From assembly GCA_964019165.1 (NCBI GenBank), contig OZ025279.1, forward strand, positions 7,060,341 through 7,124,340: a stretch of DNA of 64,000 nt, read 5' to 3'. Shown here piece after piece: positions 1 through 15,951 of the stretch (position 1 is the first letter of the stretch; the number at the start of each line of letters is the position of its first letter). The notes under the pieces are model-generated. The model was not told the DNA's origin. It worked only from the letters and a program-made list of their open reading frames with translations, and ran no database searches. This DNA comes from Mastigias papua. Taxonomy: Eukaryota; Cnidaria; Scyphozoa; Rhizostomeae; Mastigiidae. The position numbers and the translations under genes were made by a program.

Positions 1-959
1 AAAAGAGACATCAACTTTATTGACAGTTGGCATAAAAGAACATTTTAACTCGAAATAGTCCGCGTATCAAAATATGCCTTACAAAATCACAGTCAATATC
101 ACCGATCCATGAGGTAATTGTAAAGAGGTGTACGTCAGAAATATGAGTTATATGTGGTAATGAGTCCTCTAAAATCTTTAACTCTATCATAGGTTAACAA
201 CGTAAAGCTTTGATGCCAAACTGATTGGCCAAAAAAAATATACGCTCTGGGGCAAGAAAACTGTATCCATCAGTTTTATCATTCTCCTCGTGCTCTCAGC
301 CAGTGACTCTTATAACATGCACCCCCTACCCTAAAGGAGCTTGGGCACCCCTGTACTATACAAGAATTCTGCGAAATTCTTCTCTAGATGACATTGTTCA
401 TTGACCTAGGAATGGAAAGTTCAGAATGAAGCTGTCGAGTAATCTGCTATTAACTCTTTTTTCGAAATTGCCACTTAATCAATAAGCCCACAATGAGAAT
501 ACAAATGAGAATACGCTATCTCACGTCTGCTTTCCAAATCACACGCTGCGCAAAAGTGAAGCAAAAGAGTGTCCTCCCATTAGTAAGGAAAAGAAGAGGC
601 ACAAAACTAGAATGCACACAGTCATAAAATCGGGCATATTTCTTCCAATACAACTGATATATCAAGGAAAAACAGTCCGACGCCTTCCACTAGAAACCTA
701 ATTCCCTGCTGAATTCAATGAATGTCTCACAAAGAATTATTGAAGCAAATAGATCCAATAACAAGGGGGCTCGATATGTATGGAATTAATGATGCAATTA
801 CTTCAAACATTGAGCCAGATGACCTATTCTTCGATGGTGATTGAGATGAAGATGAAAAAGAACCAAACTAGAACCATGATGTTGCATTAGGGATATTTTA
901 AGAAATTTCTTAATTCCATATGCATTTGTCAAAAATTTTTGTCCGAAGTAGTCCGAAAT
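1..959. other. AT-rich non-coding stretch, nothing recognised
   Basis: No open reading frame here has a recognisable domain, and I see no RNA gene, tandem repeat or transposon end. It is probably intergenic or intronic sequence. Confidence 0.4.
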
Positions 960-1150
960 CCTCACGAATTTTTTGGGACATTACTGTACGTTTTCGTGGT
1001 GCTTGTCGGTCTGTGTAACAATGTAGTGCTACACAAACTCGTACATTCTTGCTAAGGATGTCTTAAGAAAGTTTTAGTACAGAATAAATATAGGAAAGAG
1101 TTAGTACTGGGAGAAAAGAACTTTCCCATAAAAATATGCATAGTCTAGTG
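960..1150 (+). repeat. Fragment of dispersed repeat (arm type of the 21.6-22.5 kb element)
   Basis: The stretch around 1045-1150 aligns by eye with the inner part of the left arm of the long inverted repeat at 21560-22505: both contain ACATTCTTGC followed by GTCTTAAGAAAGTTT and, some 45 bases on, TTAGTACT. It looks like a solo, diverged piece of the same family. I see no coding potential. Confidence 0.45.
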
Positions 1151-1259
1151 GATATGGCAAAATGCAGGTCGCAAGTATTGAGGATGTAAGCCAAAGCTTG
1201 CGTGAAATCCATCAACTGAGTATTGATCTCAGTATTGATGTTCAAAGCATTCAAAAGCC

Positions 1260-2926
1260 TTAAATATAATTAAGCTTGAGGTCAATGCTACTCTATTCAT
1301 CCGAGAATGACAAATAATCTGCCCATTGATCGTCTCGGCAGCGAGCAATTTACAAATTTGCATTCAAGGCATTGGCACTGATCTCTACATGATAAACCAA
1401 TGAGCCTAGTCTCAATACTTTGTCTGCCATATCGAAAATAAGCTTCACCTATTATGATTTATAACGTTGGCTCCAGCTTCAAAACATTCTTAAAAAAGAA
1501 GGCCACAATTTGTAGGTACATTAGGCTTGGCTTCGATAGATGTACCGAAGCCCAATCAAATCGACTATATTTAACTTTGAAAAGGAGACACGTGGAGCTA
1601 AATATGGAGCTAGTTTCTAATGCATTGAATAGATCAAACGCTGTTTCGAAGCTAGGACATCGCTTGCCCAGTTCATGGACACCCTAGGTCTACCCCCGCC
1701 TGTAGACAATCAGGGGGTGGGCGAGCAGTGTCACCCAATAATTCGTCGAGATTGTATTTCGAGAAGCTCCAAATAGTAAGATGGCACTACCAGCAATGGT
1801 TCTAAGGATGATCAGTTTTGAGTAAAGTACTAATGAAGAACGGAGAGTGTGAATTACCAATAAGAAGTACTGGAAATGTTACATTCTGCCGTTGCTGGAG
1901 GTTGGCTGGAGACAACACTGAAATTCTGGAGTCTCCAGCGGAATGCGGGAGACATGGCAACTATGAACTATACAAGCTAAATTGTTGTAGGTTGTTTGCT
2001 AAAAGATCAAAAAAGCTGTAGCCAATCAGGAATATATAAAGCCATAGAAAGCAAAAAATTGTCTACCATTTGGAGGTATTTGCCTTAAAAATAGCTTTGA
2101 GACAATACCTTTACAGTGAGAAACAGTGAAGAAACCAGCCAGAACTGGCGAAAAGCAAACGGCACAGCCAGCTAAGAGAAGCATTTCCGAATTCGAAGAG
2201 AGAAAGATGTACAAAGCATTATCAGCAAAAAGAGTAAATCTTTTTGACGATAGTAGGTCATCAAAAAACATATCTTAATGTGCGCTCGTGATGAGTTTAT
2301 TAACCTTAAGATAAAAAATTTCAGGCTTGTTACTTTACTTTTTATGCAGCTTGTTAGTTTCTAACTTATGCAACGCCCATAATGTAGTATCAAAAGGGGA
2401 CCACATAAATTTTTAATAAAAACGCGGTTTTGTGGAAACTTCTCATTTTAGGTTCTGCTGTTCGGTGATGCCAGTTGCAGTCAATGCACATTCCACGCTA
2501 ATGGGAAGTTAGCTTCGTAAGATACTTGTCATAGGACCTTACCTTTTGTAGAACTAAGGCAGATGGTGAATTAATATATCGCCGGTAAAATTACCTACAT
2601 CGTTACAGATGATTGCTAATTGAGACTAAAAAAGGAAGGAATTCCATTTCTGCATATGTTTCATTTGAAATGATGCTACAACTTGTCATAAAATGGCAAT
2701 GCGATGACCACTAATGAACACAATGCAAACGAGAACTCACCGCAAAATATGTGAGAAATAGGTATTTACCAAAGAACAGGCAAAAGGGATTAAAACGAAG
2801 GCATTTCAAATTCTGATAAATCAACAGCAGATATTTGCAATGATCCATTTTAATGCAGTATTCTGCAGTCAGTGGAACCTTTGCAGTATTCACTGTCTTT
2901 CTGTTATCATGGTAATAATACTGACG
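1260..2926. other. Non-coding stretch, nothing recognised
   Basis: There are only short frames without domain similarity. No transposon end or structural RNA is evident. Confidence 0.35.
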
Positions 2927-2927
2927 G

Positions 2928-3012
<85 letters not shown>

Positions 3013-3064
3013 GGTGGTGATGATGGTGATGGTGATGATGGTGATGATGATGATGATGACGATA
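2927..3064 (+). repeat. (GAT)n/(GGT)n trinucleotide microsatellite
   Basis: About 138 bp of GAT units, with a GGT run at 2998-3018 and then mixed GAT and GGT. It produces long artificial homopolymeric frames (poly-Asp, poly-Met, poly-His) on both strands; with no flanking protein-like sequence these are best read as a microsatellite, not a gene. Confidence 0.9.
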
Positions 3065-3264
3065 ACGGCTAGTCCACATTTGCAGACGTGGTGACGAGCG
3101 GGCAGTCAAAGAAACTTCTCTCCTAGGCTGATAGCGATTCATTTCGCAGAGATTCCGAATTGGGACAGATGCAGATGACCTGTGGCAAACTGTTCAACTA
3201 GGACCTTTCAGTGAAAATCAGACCAGGGCTGCAGTGCTGCCAAGGAACTGGTAACAGAGTGCAC

Positions 3265-3345
3265 GTAGCCGACTCAAGCACCTCTTAAACAATTGGCTAG
3301 AGTTCAAAGGTCTCAGGATCAGCCCAGGCCCCGTAAGGGGTGTAA
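3265..3345 (+). repeat. Short dispersed repeat, possibly a retroelement 3' end (copy 1)
   Basis: The block GATCAGCCCAGGCCCCGTAA followed by GGGTGTAACGGG and an A-rich simple repeat recurs at 57740-57830 as GATCAGTCCCAGGCCCCGTG, GGGTAACGGGG and a GAAAAA-type tail. A shared unique block followed by a simple-repeat tail in the same orientation is the usual look of a SINE or LINE 3' terminus. The family is not identified. Confidence 0.5.
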
Positions 3346-3348
3346 CGG

Positions 3349-3399
3349 GAAGAACAGAACAGAACAGAACAGGACAGGACAGAACAGAACAGAATAGAA
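3349..3399 (+). repeat. Pentanucleotide (AGAAC)n microsatellite
   Basis: About ten units of AGAAC with AGGAC and AGAAT variants, directly following the short repeat ending near 3345. Probably the expanded tail of that element. Confidence 0.75.
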
Positions 3400-3614
3400 C
3401 GACGATAACGACGATGATGGTTATGATGATGATGATGAGTTGATGAGGAGAGCTGTACGTAGTTGATGTCTTTCTTCGCATGAGAATGACTGGGAACACA
3501 AACCGTACGCGTCAAGTAATTCAAAAGTCTAATTGGTATTGTTTTAAAAATCAAAAGAAAGCCAAAAGTTTGGCTCCCCATTATAAGGCTAGCTCACTAC
3601 TGCCACTAAACTCT

Positions 3615-3980
3615 TTCTAGTAAAAGAACCAGATAATTTTTGCTGAGGCTCGATGTTCGTAACTTTATGATAATTCTAGACGCAAATGTCCTTAAGATTG
3701 CTCATATTTGAAGCGTGGCCTTTTGCAAATACATGAGAAACTGCGAACAGCATATGTATTGTCCAAGACATTCGCTCGGGCTAACGTTGAAAATGAAGCG
3801 ACGAATGCAAACGTTTATTACTAAAAGTATCAGCATTCGCTTGTCAAAAGAATTTGAGTAGTTAGGTGCTTGTGAAAATTATCATCTGAGACTGAGCATA
3901 TTATAGCAGTTCTCTTATTTAGTTTTTGTCACGTCGAACTTCAGCGTTCTCATAAAGTGTATTCTTATAATAAGAGTGCA
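3615..3980 (+). repeat. Dispersed repeat pair, copy 1
   Basis: AACCAGATAATTTTTGCTGA at 3627-3646 and the later block CATCTGAGACTGAGCA (about 3882-3897) recur in the same order and spacing at 32540-32790. The two copies are diverged and have no reading frame in common, so this is an old non-coding repeat of unknown class. Confidence 0.55.
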
Positions 3981-3984
3981 TACC

Positions 3985-6900
3985 ACTATTAGACAAATTT
4001 CACTACCACCCGAAATTACGAAAAATTTTAGCATTTTAAGCTAGGTGTCCACTGAGCCAAGCCTATCATTTACTACAAAAGTAAAGATGCATACCAAATA
4101 AGGAAAGGACGATGAAAATCATACGGAACAAACTCTGCGCAGTCAATTATTATTTGACGGGGACGGGAATTGGTAATACTGCAAAAGAAATTGCATTAAG
4201 CATGCGTCAGCAAATATCAGGACGAGTATTTTTAATGACTTTTTCTTATTTTTTACTATATTCTATCGTTTCATACTATGTTCTAACATTGATGTTGTAT
4301 AGGCATGGTTTGTTGAATGCATTATATAAAAAATATGCATGCGCACTGGAAGGAAATCCGAGTTTCCAATGGGAATTCAGCACTATTAGGTACCCATGAT
4401 TCAAGAGAGTTTTCGAGAGGAGCGGAGAAACGGTAATTGACAATAAGACAATATGAAGCATTATCATATGGAGTGTCAACTTTGACAAACCTATCTACAG
4501 TTCACAACGAGTGTAAGCAAAGCATTTATCATCTTCCCGAAGCTCTTGAATGCTTAATCAATCGCTTTTTAACTGTCCAAGAGCCAAGCGAAATAAATGT
4601 GCGCTAAGGGCGGAAGCAGTTATACGTTTCAGTGGGCTACCATATATACTAGCCGCATGAATACAGTTTTAGGATTTTCATACCATAAGCAACATCACCT
4701 ACTACAGAAGACAATTACTTTGCCAAAATCCCAGCCCTTGTCGAATTCTTACCACCAAGCCCGTATATAGTCAGGTCGGATAGTGTCCCCCTACCAATAG
4801 CTTACTGATATTGTATATTAAGACATATCAGATAGCCGCTCTCTCTCAAAACATAATGCATTGGATTCGGGTTAACTGTCTTCAAGCTTGCTTATTTCTA
4901 GAGATTTTTAATCGGGCGAATTTATAAAATAGTTCTAAAGTAGGGCTAAGGCGATTATTTTTCCATGGGGCCACATGAATATACGATCATGATGGAGGGC
5001 CCGGCCAAAATGCTGAACACAATTCTACATAGTACGAACTGCTTTTGTGCATGTGAATAAACACTAAAGCCTCTAAATAGACCAGCTGTAGTCTTTACAT
5101 GACATTACAAAATGTTCGTGCTTTATAATTCCAAGTAACCTTTCACGGGCCGGCCAGAGTCAGCAAACGCAACGGGCCGTATGTGGCCCGTGGGCTGTGC
5201 TATACACAAATCTGCTCTAAAAGAATCTTACTTGGACTATTAAGTATACAGCTGGAATGCTGAAATTTAATCGAAGAAAGGAGATAGCTGCTAAGAAGGC
5301 TATGGACATCTGCAGTATCAGAGTTGGCTATGAGAGCTCGTCAGTCGTCTATTTGCAGGTTTCGTTATCAGTACACCAACCCCTTCAGTTCTGCCTATAG
5401 TACTTCAGGTGATGCGTGTAAAGATATGCCTCAACTCCGACATCTATTTCTACTTTACAATACGATTAGAACACTGCGAGAAAACGTGACAGTAGCTGAA
5501 GTGATCAGATCAGTAAATGTTTCTTCAATTCCGACATGCTAAAATTCTCATTCACTTTTTTGAAGTTCCGTTCGCCCTCTGAGGCTTCACCTTCTCTTTA
5601 TTTGACTCAGCACTCAAAATTGGTGGGAAGTTCTCCTTTGCAAAAAAAATTTCTGCGGAGCAGGATAAGTTTATTAAATTCGACTCGTCTCTTTACTTTC
5701 ACAAACGTCCGACTGGCCTTTACTGTCACAAATATCTGTTGTTGTCCTATGCATGAAAGTAATATTACATGGTGATCAAAAGCCTATAGCATAGAGAATA
5801 AAGTTATCCAGTGTTCGACAGTTCAATATTACAACTGTGGTTTTGTGCTCAGCATGTCTAATTACTTCTACATAACTGCATTTTTAACAAATTCACTGTC
5901 GCATATTTTACTCTATTTGATCGTAAATTACAGCAATAACGTGACAGAGGAAAGAGAGAGACGCTAGCTCGTTCTCAATAAACCAGCTTTTTGAAATTAT
6001 AGTATCAAAAACAGGGGTTGTACGTATCTCAGGAACGCAGGCTATCGACGAAGTTAGATTCAGGCTACAAAATTGATCTCTTATTCAATCTATGCATGCA
6101 GATAAACCTATGGACAAACAAGCAGTGCTCTAGAACATTTTGATAGCAATCTCCAGTTGAGATTTGACGAACAGGTTTGAGCTTTTGGAGTGCATATCAC
6201 ATTAAATTTTTCACCACGTTGAAATATTGCCAGCATGTTCTCACAGTAGAATATTCGATATCTGCTTTCAGTAGAAATCTGAACTGTTAACCTGGCCAGA
6301 ACAATCTTATTCCACAGCCGTTTAGCCTAATATGACAACTTTTACAATCTTATCTTTGGAAATGACTTACAGAACAAAGCGGAGCAGAATTATGGGGAAT
6401 ATGCTTGAAACTTGAACCCCTGAGTTTAGTTTTTCAATGATGTTTAATAGCAGAGAAAAATTTCAGTGAGTCTTTTACACCTATTTGCGTTTCGTGGTAA
6501 CTTTTATATCAATAGAATTGAACTCGTCTTTCACACAAACTCCGAACATTCTTATCCATGCAAAATTGATTCAGTCATCTATCTTATATACTTCGAATTA
6601 ATAGAACGTTTAACTGACATTAAACGTTTCACTGTACAAAGTTAATCGCAGTTCTGCTCCAAATTGGTTGTCATCATGATCGTCAGTCCCCAGCTGCTTA
6701 TGGGTGAGTCGAGAAAAAGTAAAGAAACGACGAGAAAACATTTTGCAAACGTGAGCAAACGCAAATATCAACTTACCGTAAACACTGAGCAGTAAATAGC
6801 AATAAAAAAATAACTTTCCAAGAGAGAAGACGGAGTTGTCCATTCTTACTCTGATAACGATTTCGGGATGAAATAGATCTTGTCGCGGCTGAGATTAATT

Positions 6901-7185
6901 TTCTGCTCGCTGTAATCCCAAACACATAGATAATGTAGCTTTAACTTGGAAATGGTACGGTCTCTTTTGAAAGATACGACTCATAAAAGCATAGAATCTG
7001 CATAGCACGGGGGAAAGCACAATTGGTCTTTGTTTACGAATGTCAAATCAGGGGGTCTGATTTAGTAAAAAATCGCAAGTACTTCTAGAAGAGTGTTTCA
7101 CTGTGCGAATTAGTTCAGAAATTGCGTCATGCAAATATTGTGTTTACTTACCCTAGATGGCAGCAGTTGCACGATTTGTGTTTTA
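3985..7185. other. Non-coding stretch, nothing firm recognised
   Basis: Short frames only. A GC-rich patch at about 5140-5205 (ACGGGCCGGCC ... CGGGCCGTATGTGGCCCGTG) resembles the terminal part of some hAT-type repeats, but I could not find a matching opposite end or a target duplication, so no element is called. Confidence 0.35.
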
Positions 7186-7194
7186 TAAGTAAGT

Positions 7195-7565
7195 TTTTTC
7201 CGACCAGTACTGAAAGCTTCTTAGCTTTTCATCATATCAGTACTGAAACTTTAGTGAGACCTTCTTAGTGAGATATTCGAGTTTGTTGTAGAACACTGCA
7301 GTATTGTACAGACAGATAGGCCCTGCACAAACATAACACTGAAATACACAAATGTTCATATAAAACCTGTCAAAATTAAACAAAAAAGATCACGAACTTG
7401 CCAGAAGATATGACTCTCAAGTGTGAATCAACTATCAACTTTCCTAGGCCTCAGAAATCCATTGCGTAGGTGTCTTAACTTCTTGGGCAGCAGCAGAGTA
7501 CTGCTTTCCTATTAACATGAATTCTGAATTCATATTTTTATCTACCTGTTGCTGTTCCAACAGCA
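7195..7565 (-). repeat. Solo copy of the long-inverted-repeat arm
   Basis: CCAGTACTGAAAGCTTCTTA near the left side and CAACTTTCCTAGGCCTCAGA, ATCCA, GTGTCTTAACTTCTTGGGCA near the right side match in order the right arm of the element at 21560-22505 (22180-22490), so this is the inverse orientation of the arms at 12130 and 21560. No coding potential. Confidence 0.55.
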
Positions 7566-7829
7566 GGGTAATTAATGACCCTTTAGTAAAAGAACTTCTA
7601 CGAGAAAAAGTACTCAATCAGGCTCCCTGGCCCTGAACGACAATCCGACCCAGATAAAGATCCAAATATGAGTGGCAGAGGCGGAATCAGCAAAAATTCT
7701 GACTTATTCTCTGAGGCTACAAGTGGGCAGTACTTTCTTTCTGACCACTAGCATGGCGGTCAGAAAAAAGTAAAAAGTGAACTTTACGCAATAAAAAGAA
7801 ATACATAATTGCCTATCGTAGAAATAATA

Positions 7830-8180
7830 AAAAGACTAAACTTAGATTTATCAATGGTAATAAGTTTGAAATGAAAGAATATCTGGGGTATGAAGAAGCT
7901 TCATCCCTGGTGAAACTAAAACTAAACATGGTTGACCTAAGAGCAAACTACAAAGGAAAGTACACTGATTCTCTTTGCAGATGATGTGGGTCCCATGAGG
8001 AATATAGTGAACACTCGTGGAATTGCCCAAGTTTTTATCAAAAACCATTTAAGGAAATGACCTGTTTAATTACAAATAATTCAAAAAGTCTAAAAAATAT
8101 CTACAACACCCTTCAAAAATTTCCTAACCAGGGATGAAAAGATATAAAAAGGTGCCTAAAAATAGATACAAAAAAGACTG
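7830..8180 (+). pseudogene. LINE reverse-transcriptase C-terminal fragment (degenerate)
   Basis: In the frame starting at 7862 the translation contains KLKLNMVDLRANYKGKYTDS, then Cys, an in-frame TGA, and C..H.....H..NC. This matches the C-terminal zinc-knuckle-like end found after the reverse transcriptase of many non-LTR elements (a LNM...N.KGKY stretch followed by Cys-x2-Cys ... His ... Cys). The internal stop and the absence of upstream polymerase motifs show a dead 5'-truncated copy. What is seen is the motif; the family assignment is from memory of related proteins. Confidence 0.6.
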
Positions 8181-8294
8181 GCTAAAAGAATAGCAACAGC
8201 TTGTGATACCCAGTAATTGGGTAACTGCTCCGAAATGGAGAATTAGCTTCAATTATTTATTTATTTATTTTTTATGTGGAACATCTCCGAACGA

Positions 8295-8475
8295 AAGAAC
8301 CTAACATACAAACTAAGATCCGGCTAACTATTACTGATACCACACGCAAAAACTTCAACCTAAGGAACCGGTTCGTTCGAATTTAGGGGAAGCATCCTCT
8401 GGAACAGCCTACCAAACTCCATAAAAGTTGACAATCTACTATAGAATTCAAAAGACTAATAAAAAGATAGAGGGG
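8295..8475 (+). pseudogene. CR1-like LINE C-terminal fragment (frameshifted)
   Basis: Two neighbouring frames together give a NFNLRNRF stretch, then RGSILWNSLPNSIKVDNLL and finally EFKRLIKR. The G..LWNSLP..IK......FK..IK pattern is the hallmark C-terminus of CR1/jockey-type reverse transcriptases. At least two frameshifts separate the pieces, so it is a relic. It follows another LINE fragment at 7830-8180 after a TTTA-rich stretch, suggesting successive insertions. Confidence 0.6.
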
Positions 8476-8631
8476 TGAAAATTAAGTATGAAAAAAAATG
8501 TTTGTGAAAATTCGTATGCCCTTTTGTAAATACTATTATGCAGTGAGAGTTTAGTTCTTTTTCCTAGTATTATTTTAAATTGTTCGTTTGTTAAATAGCT
8601 GATTCAAATTTTAAATCAGCTATAAATATGA

Positions 8632-8645
<14 letters not shown>

Positions 8646-8721
<76 letters not shown>
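8646..8721. repeat. (TA)n array
   Basis: Near-perfect alternating TA for about 76 bp, just 3' of the LINE fragment. Confidence 0.95.
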
Positions 8722-11100
<2,379 letters not shown>

Positions 11101-11102
11101 TC

Positions 11103-12125
<1,023 letters not shown>

Positions 12126-12129
12126 TCGG

Positions 12130-12440
12130 CTGCTCAAAAAATATTAAGACAGTTTAGCACTGGATTTTTGACACCTAAGAAAGTTGATAAGTCATATACC
12201 TTTAAAATTCCAGAATCAACGCAAGAAAACAATCGCTTTTACTTAATTTGTATAGATTTCTTGTGTTAGCCTATGTAGCAAAGTGTTTTATTCCTGCAGT
12301 GCTGTGCATAGCTCATATTTGCGATTCTGCACTATTGGCGAGTTCATGTGCTCATGTATCTTTCTTAAATAAGTTTCCCAATACAATTTCTTCCTTCAAC
12401 AAAATAAGCTTCATTCCGATTGAATTCACACGAATAAAAA
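12130..12440 (+). repeat. Solo copy of the long-inverted-repeat arm
   Basis: ATTAAGACAGTTTAGCACTG, GATTTTTGACACCTAAGAAA and CTTTTACTTAATTTGTATAG align in order with the left arm at 21570-21720 and with the complement of the right arm. Same orientation as the left arm. Non-coding. Confidence 0.6.
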
Positions 12441-12539
12441 CTTGATCTTAGGAAAAGCTGGGTAGGACATCTCCTCCAATCCCAGGTTCCACTTCTGGTT
12501 GTCCTCCCAGAATAATATACTCCTTTTTATACACTATAT

Positions 12540-13020
12540 AGGAACAAGGAACTGGCATTGTTTAATGAATGAGGTACTCGCATTTGAACATCAATAATAT
12601 GGGGGGTGCTCACGTTATTCTTCATCCTCCTGTGAACCTTTTGAGTTTCATCAAAAAGAGTGCTGTCCTACAAATACAAACAGATATATGTAAAAAATTC
12701 AAATAACTGAGTGTAAATATCTTAAAAAGAGTGCGTAGCCAAAAACATATTTTAGGTTTTAATAAATGTCATCGCATTCTTCCCTGGCATTAACTTCCCG
12801 GAAATTTCAGTGGTTGAATAAAAAGCATTCACTGTAGATAATTCTGTCTGACCCAACAAAGAACAGACAGCATTGCTACATTGTAATCGATTACAACATA
12901 GGATACACTCCATTTTTTTCTAAAAGAAAAAACGGAACTGAGACTCGACTTGTCAAACAAAGAAGAATACTACCTAGGACATGCTCAGCTTCAAATGAGA
13001 ATTTTCGCAAGGACACAGCT
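12540..13020 (+). repeat. Dispersed repeat B, copy 1 (uninterrupted)
   Basis: The block containing TCCTACAAATACAAACAGAT, ACTTCCCGGAAAT, CATTCACTGTAGATAA and TAATCGATTACAA recurs in order at 31115-31895. In this copy the junction GCTACATTGTAATCGATTAC (about 12874-12893) is continuous, while the other copy carries about 280 bp of extra sequence at the equivalent point. No reading frame is shared. Confidence 0.65.
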
Positions 13021-13216
13021 ACATGTTTTCACAAAAACTGATTTATAAGAAACTATTACTAGGCTGGCAAAAAACTGAAGAAACTCGAGTGCTATACTCC
13101 AGAAAAAGTAACAGACTGACTGACAAATCTCAATTTCATATCGAAAAGCCATTGGGTTTTGTTTGCTCAAGAAATATTCTCTGTGAACATCAAGTGAAGA
13201 GGGGAAAATTTCTAAT

Positions 13217-13359
13217 ATGTTTGATTTATGTTTGATTTATGTTTGATTTATGTTTGATTTATGTTTGATTTATGTTTGATTTATGTTTGATGTATGTTTG
13301 ATTTATGTTTGATTTATGTTTGATTTATGTTTGATTTATGTTTGATTTATGTTTGATTT
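13217..13359 (+). repeat. 11-bp minisatellite, about 13 units
   Basis: Tandem units of TTTGATTTATG with one visible variant unit (GATGTATG). Units are almost identical, suggesting recent expansion. No coding role is evident. Confidence 0.9.
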
Positions 13360-13419
13360 TTGCTGGGAAAAGATTCTAACTATTGGTTTAGATCAGCTTT
13401 TTCGTAATGATGTATGTTT

Positions 13420-13650
13420 ATATCGATCTAGAAATATTCGACTTCCAAATAATAAGGCGAGGAACCAATCCAAAAACTTTTATTACTAAAATCCGAATAC
13501 GAATTTGATTGTCGAGATTAGTCACGCGCATTAAAAGTCGCGAATGGCGAAATAAATAAATGTCGTGCGCATGAAATGTTGCGATTTTCACGAAAAATGC
13601 TCGCGACATTTAATGCGCGCGAAAATTTATGCGTTTATGGTAGGCTGTAG
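13420..13650. repeat. CpG-containing AT-rich repeat-like block
   Basis: Several short words (GCGCATTAA, AAGTCGCGA, CGCGACATTTAATGCGCGCG) recur on both strands, unlike the CpG-poor surroundings. This texture is typical of terminal regions of some DNA transposons, but I could not define ends. Confidence 0.3.
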
Positions 13651-13659
13651 GTTATTCAA

Positions 13660-15634
13660 CTGGTGGAGTAAATAGATTGATATCACGAAGTTCTAGTGAA
13701 AAAAATTTGCTGCATATTCACATCTCTAATTTTCAAATAAACGCTTTTTACGTTATAAGAAATAATTATATAAGAAACACGAGGCTCAACTCAGGGAATA
13801 ACAAAGAAACAATCCAGGAACAAAGATAAGCTCAGCTTCAAGATTAAGAAACCTTTGTGGCTAGTTCTAACGAAATGTTACCAAAGATCCAGGCTCGAAG
13901 CAGAAAGATTGCGTGTTACATAAAAACATATAACTCTCATTACAGAATACAGCAAAAGCAAATGCCCTAAGATTAAAAGTATTAGACGCAGCCAAGAGGT
14001 GAATTATAAGCAGCTCATTACACTAAGACAGGAAAGGAGCTACCTATTAAGGAACTTCAGACGAACGTGTTGTGCCAGATCAGGAATATGTTCGCAGGTT
14101 GCATGTTACAAGCTTGAGGAAAAGTTTTTAGTATTGATGTTTCTCACTAGATACATTGGCTTTGATACTGTTTCAAAGAAACCTTTCAGAGTGCCTCAGT
14201 TTGCATCTCTGACAGACAATTGTAGCTGAAAGTATAGGCAAGAATATCGTAAAAACCTTGTAGAAGTCAGTAATCAATCAGTAGGGAGGGGGGATGTTTT
14301 ATAGTCAGTTAATCCCATTGCTGAAGGGGATCTTTTAACCAATTTTCACTAGTGGGGGATTGACGCAGAGGGACATCGCGATCAGAGTTTGTGGGCTGTT
14401 TGTAGTAAAATGTCCCCATCGATTTAATTACCTCACTTTGATGCAGTGCAAGAAAAACAAACAGACGCTGATTGATAGTAATAAGACAAAGGAAGTAGAC
14501 AATAAGTTGGCAAAGAAATAGTATATAGCGACAATTCAAAATTAATTTTTACCCAATGTCAAGAGAAAGGGCACTTCCTTAACATGGAATTATGTGCCAA
14601 CTAGTGGGGACATTTAACAGTCTGGTGGGGAATTTTCCCACTAGCTTTTATCTTAAAAAGTTCACTACACAGCTGATATCCAAAAGCTCCTTCAAGATGA
14701 GGGTAAAATCTATGCTCAATGCAACTTTTCTTCCTTTTAGCATTTATTTGGAGAGTTTTTTGAGATGTACAAAAATCGGGCTGTTAGAATGCCCAATTCT
14801 ACTAGTACCCAGAATAGCAAAAGTTTCAAACTGAATAAGAGACTCTCAAAATGGGATGGTAGATAAGAAAAAATTTCTGTAATTCTATTTAATTTCATTT
14901 CAACTAATTATATTTCCACACAAACACCCTATCGCATTCATTAAATCAGATTAAGAAAAGGAAAGATAATCTCTGTGTAAACTACCAGTGGAAAAGTAAT
15001 ATGTTAACAATGAGATAAAAAGAAAATGGACTATGTGTAACAAATAAATGATGTGCAATAGCGTACACTATCTTTGACAAACTTTATTTCAAAAAACTTG
15101 CTTGGGTCTCTTTGTACGTTAGACGTATTAAGTTCAGTACAACTCAAATACCGTTACCTACAATAATCTTTAGAGAGCAAGCCTTTCTGTGCCCATTTAA
15201 GCTGCAAACAAAGCCACAATACGTACGTCATAACATGAAAATCCTTAGTTTATGGTTTATCATTACGCGAAGTCTTAACTACAAAGTTGCCCTAATAAGC
15301 CTATTGCCTCCATACGTGAGAGTATTTTAAGTTATGAACACGAATAGAAGAAATGGTTTATAGAGAATAAGCAGGTTTCTATAAGCACAAAAACAATTAG
15401 CTTCCTTCTGAAAAGAGCACAGGTTCTGCAACTGATAATTTTTTAATTAAAAGTAGGCAAGACCGGAAAGATTGAATAACAAAAAGCAATATGCCCTCAA
15501 GCATTGTTCCAATTTCTAACAGTTTAGCTAGTTGAGCAGTGGCTAAATTTTGCAGTAGAAGCTTTTGCATCATTTAAGCCATTGAAAATCCAGATACCAT
15601 TCTCTAATTTTTATTCACATAAATATTAGATACA

Positions 15635-15635
<1 letters not shown>
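13660..15635. other. Non-coding stretch, nothing recognised
   Basis: Only short frames with no recognisable motifs; no transposon ends found. Confidence 0.35.
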
Positions 15636-15670
<35 letters not shown>

Positions 15671-15739
15671 TATAAATATATTCATATATACATGTGAATG
15701 TATATATATATATATATAATAAATAAATAAATATATATA

Positions 15740-15798
<59 letters not shown>
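15636..15798. repeat. Compound (TA)n/(TAAA)n array
   Basis: Alternating TA interrupted by AAATA-rich words; frames through it are artefacts. It lies just upstream of a LINE 3' fragment. Confidence 0.9.
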
Positions 15799-15799
<1 letters not shown>

Positions 15800-15951
15800 C
15801 AACGTGGCATATATATGTACCATTGTCTAGATTTGATAACATTAGTTCTTATATGCAAGACAACAAGCTCTAGGTTTCTCTCAAGTGAGGGTTTTGAATA
15901 GTACTTCATGTGCTTGATTGTTGAGCCACTGAAAGCTTTCACAGTGACATT

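Noticed and set aside
2711..3142. Poly-His, poly-Asp and poly-Met open frames
   Set aside because: They are readings of a (GAT)n/(GGT)n microsatellite in all frames; flanks are not protein-like.
5130..5210. GC-rich patch as a hAT element end
   Set aside because: No matching opposite terminus or target duplication could be found.
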